Shown here: in pieces, positions 1 through 6,049 of the stretch
How the letters are laid out: each line of letters begins with the position of its first letter
How positions within the stretch are numbered: the first letter of the stretch is position 1
Assembly: GCA_900768675.1 (NCBI GenBank)
Contig: CAAGDT010000091.1
Location: 1 to 11,329, forward strand
Direction: 5' to 3'
Length of the DNA stretch: 11,329 bases
DNA from: Oscillospiraceae bacterium
Lineage (GTDB): Bacteria > Bacillota > Clostridia > Oscillospirales > Ruminococcaceae
Notes under the pieces: model-generated
Told to the model about the DNA's origin: nothing
The model's input: the letters and a program-made list of their open reading frames with translations, nothing else
Databases searched by the model: none
Position numbers and translations under genes: made by a program

Positions 1-23
1 GGCAGTAATTTATAAATCGGCTC

Positions 24-52
24 TTGACAAAACCGCCCGGATTGAGTATAAT
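24..52 (+). promoter_or_regulatory. Consensus sigma-A promoter of sRNA copy 1
   Basis: TTGACA at 24-29 and TATAAT at 47-52 are both perfect matches and are separated by exactly 17 bp. Transcription would start near position 59. There is no ribosome binding site or credible reading frame downstream, so this promoter drives a non-coding transcript. A perfect match suggests strong, constitutive expression. Confidence 0.9.
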
Positions 53-58
53 AACATT

Positions 59-256
59 GACGGAAATTGCAGAAATGTAATGAAGCGGCGTTCGCCATAA
101 ATTGCTTGGGAACGTCACGGCAGAGAAGCGTATGCTCGTGGCAGGAAAGTGTGCGTGGAGCCGTTCAAAGGTTGCATATAACCAGCCTGCCTATATGTAA
201 GTAATTACTGACAGAATATATGCGGGGCGGCTGCGATTAATCGCAGCCGCTTTTTA
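59..256 (+). ncRNA. Structured small RNA, copy 1 (family not recognised)
   Basis: A transcript of about 198 nt is inferred from the promoter at 24-52 and the intrinsic terminator at 227-255. Readable helices are: 66-71 with 76-81, closing a GAAA tetraloop at 72-75; 83-86 with 104-107, enclosing a small GGC/GCC hairpin (87-96); 110-113 with 163-166, continued after a 5-nt bulge by 119-121 with 160-162; and GCAUAUA 174-180 with UAUAUGC 217-223. The helix 119-121/160-162 is GGC/GCC here and AGC/GCU in copy 2, a compensatory change. Short reading frames differ between copies (a GTG frame at about 151 shifts), arguing against a peptide. The length and duplicated state resemble Firmicute 6S RNA, but the multi-hairpin layout is not the 6S rod with a central bubble. 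I do not recognise the family. Confidence 0.82.
227..255 (+). terminator. Intrinsic terminator of sRNA copy 1
   Basis: A perfect 10-bp GC-rich stem (227-236 with 241-250) with loop UUAA is followed immediately by five T residues (251-255). It defines the 3' end of the first small RNA. Confidence 0.93.
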
Positions 257-307
257 TGTGTTTTGGCTGATAACTGCAATAATCGGCAGTAATTTATAAA
301 TCGGCTC

Positions 308-336
308 TTGACAAAACCGCCCGGATTGAGCATAAT
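308..336 (+). promoter_or_regulatory. Sigma-A promoter of sRNA copy 2
   Basis: TTGACA at 308-313 and CATAAT at 331-336 are separated by 17 bp. The spacer is identical to that of copy 1. The only change in the core elements is T to C at the first base of the -10 box, which should make this copy somewhat weaker. The predicted start is near 343. Confidence 0.87.
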
Positions 337-342
337 AGCATT

Positions 343-546
343 GACGGAAATTGCAGAAATGTAATGAAGCGGCGTTCGCCATAAGGTGTTTGGGAACGTC
401 ACAGCAGAGAAGCGCAGGCTGTACGGCAGGAAGTGTGCGGGGAGCTGTTCTTAAGGTTGCATATAACCAGCCTGACCTATATGTTATGAATAATAGCTGA
501 CAGAATATATGCAAAGGCGGTTTTGAGCAATCAAAGCCGCCTTTTA
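343..546 (+). ncRNA. Structured small RNA, copy 2 (family not recognised)
   Basis: This is the second copy of the RNA, about 204 nt. The 5' GAAA-tetraloop hairpin (350-365) is unchanged. The helix AAGC 367-370 pairs with GUUU 388-391, where copy 1 has GCUU, so pairing is kept through a G-U. GAAC 394-397 pairs with GUUC 447-450, and AGC 403-405 pairs with GCU 444-446 (GGC/GCC in copy 1). GCAUAUA 459-465 can pair with UAUAUGC 506-512. The central loop region and the stretch at about 480-498 have diverged most. The RNA ends at its own terminator, whose sequence is unrelated to that of copy 1. It probably acts in trans, since no gene follows on this strand. Confidence 0.82.
516..545 (+). terminator. 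Intrinsic terminator of sRNA copy 2
   Basis: An 11-bp stem (516-526 with 531-541, one G-U pair) is closed by a GCAA tetraloop (527-530) and followed by TTTT (542-545). The stem sequence differs almost completely from the copy 1 terminator, so the hairpin itself is preserved rather than its sequence. Confidence 0.92.
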
Positions 547-549
547 CTG

Positions 550-585
550 TATAAAATAAGCCCGCAGGATTTATCCTGCGGGCTT
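550..585 (-). terminator. Terminator of the HD-GYP operon
   Basis: A perfect 12-bp stem (558-569 with 574-585) has a 4-nt loop. Read on the minus strand it is followed by a T-rich tail (557 down to 550); on the plus strand no T tract follows. It therefore ends the leftward esterase/HD-GYP transcript. It lies just beyond, and pointing towards, the plus-strand terminator of sRNA copy 2. Confidence 0.85.
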
Positions 586-617
586 CAGACTGTCGATAAA
601 CCGCCATCTGCGTCGTC

Positions 618-659
618 AGCCGCATAACGGCAGGCACAAAGCCTAGCCGTTATGCGGCT
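618..659. repeat. Long inverted repeat in the 3' region of the HD-GYP gene
   Basis: A perfect 14-bp inverted repeat (618-631 with 646-659) encloses a second short helix (632-635 with 641-644), giving an almost fully paired hairpin of about 42 nt. No T tract follows on either strand. It sits between the HD-GYP stop codon and the true terminator, so in the leftward mRNA it would be a 3' stem that could protect against exonucleases. It could also be a degenerate palindromic element. The rest of 586-700 shows nothing else. Confidence 0.7.
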
Positions 660-700
660 TCCTAGCATCTGACGGCTTCTCAACAGCCTGATTATATTGG

Positions 701-2026
701 TTATTTTGCCGTCTGTGCGGCTGCTTCAACCTCCGCCGCAAATTCTCCGTGGACCTGTTCAACCTTATCCCGTATATCAAGGAAAATCTCTGCTATAAGC
801 GGGTCAAAATCCCTGCCCGAGCCTTCCCGTATAATACCGAAGCATTTGTCCATGGGCATAGCCTCACGGTAGCAGCGCTTTTCGGAAACTGCGTCAAAAA
901 CGTCGGCAACCGCCATTATTCTTGCGCAAAGGGGAATGTCCTGTCCGATAAGCCCATCGGGGTAGCCTCTGCCGTTCCATTTTTCATGGTGGTAGCGGGC
1001 AACCTCAGATGCCATTTTGCGGTACTCCTCGTCACGAAGATTCCGGAAGGTTTCTCTTATTATATTTCCGCCGTTTTCTGTGTGGAGCTTCATTATTCTG
1101 AACTCCTCGTCGGTGAGCCGACCCGGCTTCTGGAGAATTGCGTCCGGCACGGAAATTTTTCCTATGTCGTGCATAGGCGCAGCTTTGAGCAGGTTGGTTA
1201 TGTAGTCCGTTGTAAGTATTTCGGTGTAGTAGTTCCGTGCAAGAAGCTCCTCGGCGATAAGTCCAACATAGCGGCTGGTGCGCTTGATATGTCCGCCGGT
1301 GCTGTTGTCCCTGTTTTCGATAAGGTTTGCAAAGCTCATTACCGTTTCATTGTGGAAGCGGGAAAGCTCCTTTATTGCAGGGTCTTCAAGGTTCATATAA
1401 ACGCCCACGATAAAGATTGTTACAGCAATGCTTGAAATAAGGGTTTCGGGGAAAATCATCTGCACCGTTGTAACCACGATAAGCATTAAAAGATAGGTGA
1501 AAATGCTTGTCCTTTTGTGCCGTTCGATGTAGTTCCAGCGCCTGAAGAACACAACAATTGCAAGTATCATATAAATTGCTGCCATTATGTAGCAGGTGTA
1601 CACCGATAAGCCCATTGAGTAGTTGGTAGTTTTGCCCTGAACATAATAAATCGAGTCAGCGCCGATTATAACCACGGCTATATTTATTACAAAGGGCAGT
1701 ATTATCACCGCTCTGCTCTTAAAGTTTCTTGGAAAAGCGCCTGTTATGTGCAGCATATAAAGAAACAGCGCAAATATGATAAGGTCAAGACTGCCCAGAA
1801 ATAAAACGTGAAGTATCTTGTTCAGCAGCGGCGGTACGGTATCAAGGTGGTTTACCGTATACTGTGTTGCACCGTCAAAGATTATACTGATAATGCCGAT
1901 TATAAGCAGCTCGTCAAACAGGGTTTCATTAAGCCTTCTGTGAAATCTGCGACATTCCTTTATGTAGATAAATCCCACATACAGAAGAACAACAAGACAG
2001 CCAAGCTGAAGCCTTATGTATTCCAT
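701..2026 (-). CDS. Membrane HD-GYP protein (predicted cyclic-di-GMP phosphodiesterase)
   Basis: This 441-residue protein has a membrane half and a catalytic half. Residues 1 to about 211 hold seven hydrophobic segments (roughly 5-21, 38-55, 70-93, 104-122, 140-161, 174-192, 196-211), an unassigned 7TM sensor module. Residues about 222-425 form an HD-GYP domain: H246, the HDIGK motif (H286, D287, K290), H315, HH 346-347, the GYP signature 354-356, and a D-x-x-x-D pair at D374/D378. HD-GYP enzymes typically hydrolyse cyclic-di-GMP to pGpG or GMP, and the metal-binding and GYP residues appear intact, so activity is expected (inference). The ligand of the membrane part is unknown. The start follows an AAAGGACGG ribosome binding site and lies 14 nt after the esterase lipoprotein stop, so the two are probably co-transcribed. 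Confidence 0.93.
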   Translation of the reverse strand: MEYIRLQLGCLVVLLYVGFIYIKECRRFHRRLNETLFDELLIIGIISIIFDGATQYTVNHLDTVPPLLNKILHVLFLGSLDLIIFALFLYMLHITGAFPRNFKSRAVIILPFVINIAVVIIGADSIYYVQGKTTNYSMGLSVYTCYIMAAIYMILAIVVFFRRWNYIERHKRTSIFTYLLMLIVVTTVQMIFPETLISSIAVTIFIVGVYMNLEDPAIKELSRFHNETVMSFANLIENRDNSTGGHIKRTSRYVGLIAEELLARNYYTEILTTDYITNLLKAAPMHDIGKISVPDAILQKPGRLTDEEFRIMKLHTENGGNIIRETFRNLRDEEYRKMASEVARYHHEKWNGRGYPDGLIGQDIPLCARIMAVADVFDAVSEKRCYREAMPMDKCFGIIREGSGRDFDPLIAEIFLDIRDKVEQVHGEFAAEVEAAAQTAK

Positions 2027-2040
2027 TTTTTCCGTCCTTT

Positions 2041-3213
2041 TTAAATTCCAAGCAATTCCTTTATTTTTCCTGCAATCTTTTTAGCAGTCTTTTCGTGAGT
2101 TTTCTCGCTGGGGTGCCAGTCAGCCGCAATTCCGTCGCTTTCGCTCTGCTGGGGAAGGGACATAGCGGTTACCTTATCGTCCCCGGTTTCCGCCTTGTAG
2201 TTTTCAACAGCGGTTATTACCGATTTCATAAGCCCGTTGCCCATAACGCCGAGTGTGCATAAAATCTGAGAGTAGGGGTTCTTTTCTCTGATATGCTTTA
2301 TGAACTTTTCGTAAGCCTCGGTAAATTCCGCCTGCTTGTCCGGGTCTCCCTTGCAGTAGCTGTCGTCGTTTGTGCCAAGGTTGATTACAATAATATCCGG
2401 GTTTCTTCTGAAATCCCATTCCGTATCCGAAACGTCGCTTGTGTAGCAGAAGCCTATCTTGTCGTAATATTTAGGCATAATCTGGGAAGCGGATTTCTTG
2501 TCGGGGTTGGAGGTATTGCCCGAAATAATTCCGTGACCGCTAAGGCACACAAGGCTGTAATCTGCGTCAAGGAGCTGAGCTGTCTTGTATGCGTAAGCCT
2601 TTGTGCAGTCCTCGGTGGAGGTGGAGAAATGGTGGTTTCTGTCCTCGTCGTCAACTCCGTAGCCGCAGGTTATCGAGTCTCCGATAAACTCTATGTACAG
2701 CGGCTTTTCCTCGGTGGGCTTTATATCTCCATCGGCTTCAATTTTTGTGATTGAAAAGGTTGAGTTTGCGCTTTCGCTGAGCTTTACAAGGGAAACGACA
2801 GCAGTTCTTTCCGATTCTCCCTCAAAGGCTGTAACGGTCTTTTCCTGCTCGTCCAGCATAATATCCGTTACTCTTTCGCCGTCAACGTAAACCGCAAATC
2901 TTGCTGCATTGTCGTTGTTTCCCGACCGTGCGGCGTCGTCGCCCTTTATTGTGAATTTTACGCTCTTGCCGGCAACGGTAAACTCGCAGCCCGTTCCCGA
3001 ATAGGCGCAGATAAGCTCACCCTCGGAGTACCAGGCTCTTCCAAGAGGTTTTACGTTTTCCGAGGAGGGCTGATATTCTTTTATTACGTTCTGTGCAGTA
3101 TCGGTAACCGCAGGCTTCTGCGAAGTATCCGCCGCCGTTTCTCCCGAACAGCCTGCCGATGAAAGGGTCATAACTGCTGCACAAAAAAGAGCAATTATTT
3201 TTTCAAGGTTCAT
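2041..3213 (-). CDS. Secreted SGNH/GDSL-type esterase lipoprotein (CE2-like)
   Basis: This 390-residue protein begins with a lipoprotein signal peptide: Lys5, a hydrophobic core, and a lipobox ending in AGC with C22 as the lipidated residue. A low-complexity Ser/Thr/Glu linker follows to about residue 50. Residues about 55-165 are a beta-rich region of the jelly-roll type found N-terminal in carbohydrate esterase family 2. Residues about 172-388 are the SGNH hydrolase: G178-D179-S180 with S180 as nucleophile, a Gly in the second block (G226), GTND at 280-283 with N282 in the oxyanion hole, and the catalytic His H367 in DWHPS. The layout fits a CE2-like deacetylase of hemicellulose or other acetylated glycans on the outer membrane leaflet face; the substrate is inferred. 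The Asp is two residues before His rather than three as in the usual DxxH, consistent with CE2 members that rely on a Ser-His dyad. It is first in an operon with the HD-GYP gene. Confidence 0.88.
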   Translation of the reverse strand: MNLEKIIALFCAAVMTLSSAGCSGETAADTSQKPAVTDTAQNVIKEYQPSSENVKPLGRAWYSEGELICAYSGTGCEFTVAGKSVKFTIKGDDAARSGNNDNAARFAVYVDGERVTDIMLDEQEKTVTAFEGESERTAVVSLVKLSESANSTFSITKIEADGDIKPTEEKPLYIEFIGDSITCGYGVDDEDRNHHFSTSTEDCTKAYAYKTAQLLDADYSLVCLSGHGIISGNTSNPDKKSASQIMPKYYDKIGFCYTSDVSDTEWDFRRNPDIIVINLGTNDDSYCKGDPDKQAEFTEAYEKFIKHIREKNPYSQILCTLGVMGNGLMKSVITAVENYKAETGDDKVTAMSLPQQSESDGIAADWHPSEKTHEKTAKKIAGKIKELLGI

Positions 3214-3244
3214 AATTTTAACCGTCCTTTAATATGATAATTCA

Positions 3245-3273
3245 ATTATATCATAGCATTTATTTTCTGTAAA
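3245..3273 (-). promoter_or_regulatory. Promoter of the esterase/HD-GYP operon
   Basis: Reading leftward, TTTACA (3273-3268) and TATAAT (3250-3245) are separated by 17 bp. The start would lie near 3238, about 25 nt before the esterase start codon, with an AAAGGACGG ribosome binding site between. The gap from here to the radA stop (3274-3327) shows only a weak AT-rich hairpin, so some read-through from radA is possible. Confidence 0.85.
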
Positions 3274-3327
3274 GAGTTTTATTGTGTGCAGGCACAAAAA
3301 TTCCGCAGTTTTTGCGTTCTGTCCCTG

Positions 3328-4713
3328 TCAGTCTTTTGCAGCCTTAGCCTCCGCAATAAGGCTTTCTACCGCTCTGAACATCTGTGCAAGATTAGAAACG
3401 CCGATAACCCGTATTCCTGCACAGTCCCGCTTATCAAGGCTTTCCAGTACGCTTTTCGGCACGATGACGGTTTTAAAGCCCAGCCTTGCACATTCCTTTA
3501 TTCGTTCGGGAGCATTTGTAACCGCTCTTATTTCGCCGCCAAGACCGATTTCGCCGAAAGCCGCCATATCCTCGGGAATAATCCTGTCGCATAGCCCCGA
3601 AAACAGGGAAAGGGCAACCGCAGCGTCCGCCGCAGGCTCTGTAAGCCGCATACCTCCCGTTACGTTCACATACACGTCGAATTGCCCGAAAAGGTAGCCC
3701 GTACGCTTTTCCAGCACGGCGATTATAAGGCAGAGACGGTTGTAGTCGAAGCCGTTTGCGGCACGGCGTGGAGTACCGAAGCCTGTTTTTGTAACAAGGG
3801 ACTGTACCTCGGAGAGCAGGGGTCTGCTGCCCTCCATTGTGCAGAGAACGCTTGTTCCGCTGACGTTTTTGGGTCTGCCGGAAAGGAGCATAGCGGAGGG
3901 GTTGGGAACTTCTTCAAGCCCCTTGCTGCCCATTCTGAAAACCCCGATTTCATTGGTAGAGCCGAAGCGGTTTTTTACCGCCCGAAGAATACGGCAGGAA
4001 AGCTGCTTGTCGCCCTCGAAGCAAAGCACCGTGTCAACGATATGCTCCAGCACCTTAGGTCCTGCAATCCCGCCGTCCTTGTTGACGTGACCGACTATGA
4101 AAAAGGGTATTCCGTATTTTTTTGCAGTCTGCATAAACACGGAGGTACATTCTCTTACCTGGGTTATGCTGCCCTGAGCGGAGGAAATCTCAGTAAGCTG
4201 CATGGTCTGTATTGAGTCGATAATAACAACGTCGGGCTTCTCCTCAATAACAGCTTCGTTAATCGCCCCGCAGTCGGTATCCGACAGCAGGTAGAGATTT
4301 TCTCCGCTTACTCCGAGCCTGTCGGCACGGAGCTTTATCTGCCGCTCGCTTTCCTCTCCCGAAACGTATAGCACCTTGCAGCTTTCGTCAAGGTAGTTGC
4401 AAATCTGTAGTAGCAGGGTAGACTTTCCTATTCCCGGGTCGCCGCTTATCAGCACAAGAGAGCCTGCCACAAGACCGCCGCCAAGCACTCTGTCCAGCTC
4501 CGTGGAGCCTGTCTTATAGCGAAAATCCTCGTCGCAGCTTATGTCGGACAGGCTTCGTGGCTTAAGTACTCTGCCGCTTTTTACAGAGGCACGGGGCAGC
4601 TCCTCCTGCTCAGTAATAGTATTCCATTCCCCGCACTGGGTGCAGCGACCCATCCACTTAGGGTAGATATGACCGCACTCACTGCATATATAGGAAACTT
4701 TCTGTTTCGCCAA
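3328..4713 (-). CDS. radA: DNA repair protein RadA (Sms)
   Basis: This 461-residue protein matches the usual RadA length and architecture. An N-terminal zinc ribbon has C10, C13, C24 and C27. The RecA-like ATPase core has Walker A GDPGIGKS at 91-98 and Walker B VVIID at 162-166. The RadA-specific KNRFG motif is at 247-251. Residues about 280-455 are the Lon-protease-like C-terminal domain. RadA is a hexameric motor that promotes branch migration during recombination and transformation. The start is TTG, chosen because AAGGAG lies about 10 nt upstream on the coding strand and translation from it gives the zinc ribbon at the normal position. The start overlaps the 3' end of the upstream amidase gene by 35 bp, indicating translational coupling. 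Nothing appears missing. Confidence 0.97.
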   Translation of the reverse strand: MAKQKVSYICSECGHIYPKWMGRCTQCGEWNTITEQEELPRASVKSGRVLKPRSLSDISCDEDFRYKTGSTELDRVLGGGLVAGSLVLISGDPGIGKSTLLLQICNYLDESCKVLYVSGEESERQIKLRADRLGVSGENLYLLSDTDCGAINEAVIEEKPDVVIIDSIQTMQLTEISSAQGSITQVRECTSVFMQTAKKYGIPFFIVGHVNKDGGIAGPKVLEHIVDTVLCFEGDKQLSCRILRAVKNRFGSTNEIGVFRMGSKGLEEVPNPSAMLLSGRPKNVSGTSVLCTMEGSRPLLSEVQSLVTKTGFGTPRRAANGFDYNRLCLIIAVLEKRTGYLFGQFDVYVNVTGGMRLTEPAADAAVALSLFSGLCDRIIPEDMAAFGEIGLGGEIRAVTNAPERIKECARLGFKTVIVPKSVLESLDKRDCAGIRVIGVSNLAQMFRAVESLIAEAKAAKD

Positions 4714-5461
4714 TTACTTCACTCTCCTTGTTTTTTACTTCCTGTGAAAGATATTCGTTAATGCCCTTAAAAATAGTAAAGGCAACCTTTTTCTGATATT
4801 CTGCGCTGCAAAGATTTGCGGCGTCTCCCGGGTTAGACAAAAATCCACATTCAATCAGCAGGGCAGGCTGAACGGTATTCTTGAAAAGATAGAGATTATT
4901 GTCGATAAGCTTTATCTCACGGTCGTTTCCGGGCTGAAGCTCTGCAAAAAGTCCCTGCATAATTGTTGCAAGGCGGAAATTGCCGCTGTTTTTGGTGGTG
5001 TAGAACATCTGCGCTCCGAAATACTCACTCTGGGTGAACTGATTCTGATGAATTGAGAGGAAAATGCTGTCGGGATAGCGGTTTACAATTTCAAGCCTGT
5101 TTTCCATATCGGAAATCTTCTGCTTTCGTACTCCCTCCGTACCATCGTCGTAGATTGAAACGTCCTCGTCCCTTGTGTAGATAACCTCATAGCCGCAAAA
5201 GCTAAGAAGCTGACCTAAGTTTTTGACAATGCTTAAGTTTATGTCCTTTTCGTAGGCGCCGTTTACGGCAATACATCCGCTGTCCATTCCGCCGTGTCCT
5301 GCGTCTAAGACGATAATCTTCTTCGGACTTGCATTAACCGCAGCCTGTGCAGCATTATTCTGCCCCACCTTTACACTTGCGGAAAGCGCCGCCACCACAA
5401 AGCAGCAGAAAAGGGTGATAATAAGGGGTATTTTGTTCTTGATTATTTTTACAGCTTTCAT
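4679..5461 (-). CDS. N-acetylmuramoyl-L-alanine amidase (Amidase_3, CwlD-like)
   Basis: This 260-residue zinc amidase cleaves the MurNAc-L-alanine bond of peptidoglycan. Residues about 5-30 form a single hydrophobic segment (signal or anchor), then a short linker, then the Amidase_3 domain from about residue 48. The zinc-site residues are visible: H56 in DAGHGG, E71 in YEKDINL, H138 in SIHQN, and the catalytic E204 in LIECGFLSN. Size and single-domain build resemble CwlD, the amidase that acts in spore-cortex muramic-lactam formation, but a vegetative role is equally possible. An ATG 18 nt upstream (5479) is in frame, but the ribosome binding site lies between the two, so the inner ATG is chosen. 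It is the first gene of an operon with radA; functional linkage is not implied. Confidence 0.93.
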   Translation of the reverse strand: MKAVKIIKNKIPLIITLFCCFVVAALSASVKVGQNNAAQAAVNASPKKIIVLDAGHGGMDSGCIAVNGAYEKDINLSIVKNLGQLLSFCGYEVIYTRDEDVSIYDDGTEGVRKQKISDMENRLEIVNRYPDSIFLSIHQNQFTQSEYFGAQMFYTTKNSGNFRLATIMQGLFAELQPGNDREIKLIDNNLYLFKNTVQPALLIECGFLSNPGDAANLCSAEYQKKVAFTIFKGINEYLSQEVKNKESEVIGETESFLYMQ

Positions 5462-5470
5462 ATAAGGGCT

Positions 5471-5477
5471 TCCTTTC
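5471..5477 (-). promoter_or_regulatory. Ribosome binding site deciding the amidase start
   Basis: GAAAGGA on the minus strand ends 9 nt before the ATG at 5461. It lies inside the would-be coding region if the earlier ATG at 5479 were used, which itself has no convincing ribosome binding site. This favours the shorter protein. Confidence 0.75.
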
Positions 5478-5556
5478 ATAGTTTTTGTAAATCCTATGAT
5501 ACAAGCCTTTGCATTATGCAGAACCGCATTTTAATTTTCAGCAATTCATACATAAA

Positions 5557-5585
5557 AGTATAGCATATCTTGCCCCATTGTTCAA
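5557..5585 (-). promoter_or_regulatory. Promoter of the amidase-radA operon
   Basis: Leftward TTGAAC (5585-5580) and TATACT (5562-5557) have a 17-bp spacer, and a TG one base before the -10 box makes it an extended -10. The start is near 5550, leaving a leader of about 90 nt in which I see no strong structure. Confidence 0.8.
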
Positions 5586-5611
5586 GCTTTTTGGATTAAT
5601 TTGTAATTTAA

Positions 5612-5640
5612 TTGCAATTTCTGCCGAGTTGTGATATAAT
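5612..5640 (+). promoter_or_regulatory. Promoter of the DUF1232/YczE operon
   Basis: TTGCAA (5612-5617) and a perfect TATAAT (5635-5640) are 17 bp apart, giving a start near 5647 and a very short leader. It diverges from the amidase promoter, with the two -35 boxes 26 bp apart. Confidence 0.85.
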
Positions 5641-5662
5641 GTAGATTAATAGGAAAAGAGTG

Positions 5663-6034
5663 ATGAAAATGAACCTTAAGGAACGGGCTAAAAAGCTGAA
5701 ATCCGATATACCTGCCGTCTTTATCGCTTTAAAGGATAAGGAAACTCCTGCGGCTGCAAAAATTTTTGCAGCGATAACGGTAGCCTACGCCCTGTCGCCG
5801 ATAGACCTTATCCCCGATTTTATCCCCGTCCTCGGGTATCTTGACGATGTTATTCTGCTCCCCGCACTTGTGGCGCTTACAATAAAATTCATACCTAAGG
5901 ATAAGCTTGAGGAATGTCGTAAAAAATCCGAAAATCTGTGGGAAAAGGGAAGACCTAAGAAGTGGTATTACGGGATTCCCATACTGCTTATCTGGGCGCT
6001 GGTGATATTTTTGATTGTAAGGATTTTTGTTTGA
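5663..6034 (+). CDS. DUF1232 (YkvA-family) small membrane protein
   Basis: This 123-residue protein carries the DUF1232 signature: an amphipathic N-terminus, then AAKIFAAITVAYALSPIDLIPDFIP at about residues 29-53, shown here only by its core SPIDLIPDFIP, followed by GYLDDVILLPA. A second hydrophobic segment closes the protein at about 103-122 after a Lys/Trp-rich stretch. DUF1232 proteins such as YkvA are widespread, and their function is not established. GTG at 5660, ATG at 5663 and ATG at 5669 are all in frame; AGGA at 5651-5654 is best placed for 5663. It is followed 15 nt later by the YczE-like gene, so they probably form an operon. Confidence 0.88.
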   Translation: MKMNLKERAKKLKSDIPAVFIALKDKETPAAAKIFAAITVAYALSPIDLIPDFIPVLGYLDDVILLPALVALTIKFIPKDKLEECRKKSENLWEKGRPKKWYYGIPILLIWALVIFLIVRIFV

Positions 6035-6049
6035 AAACGGAGAAAATAA

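Larger units (their letters stand above)
1..512 (+). repeat. Tandem duplication carrying two sRNA genes (period 284 bp)
   Basis: Positions 1-223 and 285-512 are two diverged copies of one unit, offset by 284 bp at the left end. Identity is almost complete over the promoter and the first ~40 transcribed bases. It is patchy in the middle, and high again in two blocks (about 170-190 and 209-223 in copy 1; 455-474 and 498-512 in copy 2). The copies stop resembling each other at the terminator stems. The first base of the window is already inside the repeat, so the left boundary, and whether more copies lie further left, cannot be seen. Confidence 0.93.

Noticed and set aside
151..201. Short GTG-started peptide in sRNA copy 1
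   Set aside because: The equivalent frame in copy 2 is shifted and ends differently, and no ribosome binding site precedes it, so it is not conserved as coding.
59..256. 6S RNA as the identity of the duplicated small RNA
   Set aside because: Length and two copies fit, but I could not form a single long rod with a central bubble, and the closing 5'/3' stem is not evident. It is kept as an alternative to test, not a call.
1..512. CRISPR array or insertion sequence as the source of the repeat
   Set aside because: There are only two long diverged units rather than short identical repeats with unique spacers, and there are no terminal inverted repeats or transposase.
254..637. Minus-strand open frame of 127 codons across the RNA region
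   Set aside because: It is antisense to sRNA copy 2 and crosses three strong hairpins, has no ribosome binding site, and resembles no protein. The promoters and terminators read the other way.
749..1435. Plus-strand open frame of 228 codons inside the HD-GYP gene
   Set aside because: It is a shadow of the well-supported minus-strand HD-GYP gene, with no ribosome binding site and no recognisable domain.
3274..3327. Intrinsic terminator after radA
   Set aside because: The only possible hairpin is an imperfect A/T pairing with a mismatch, lacking a GC-rich stem.
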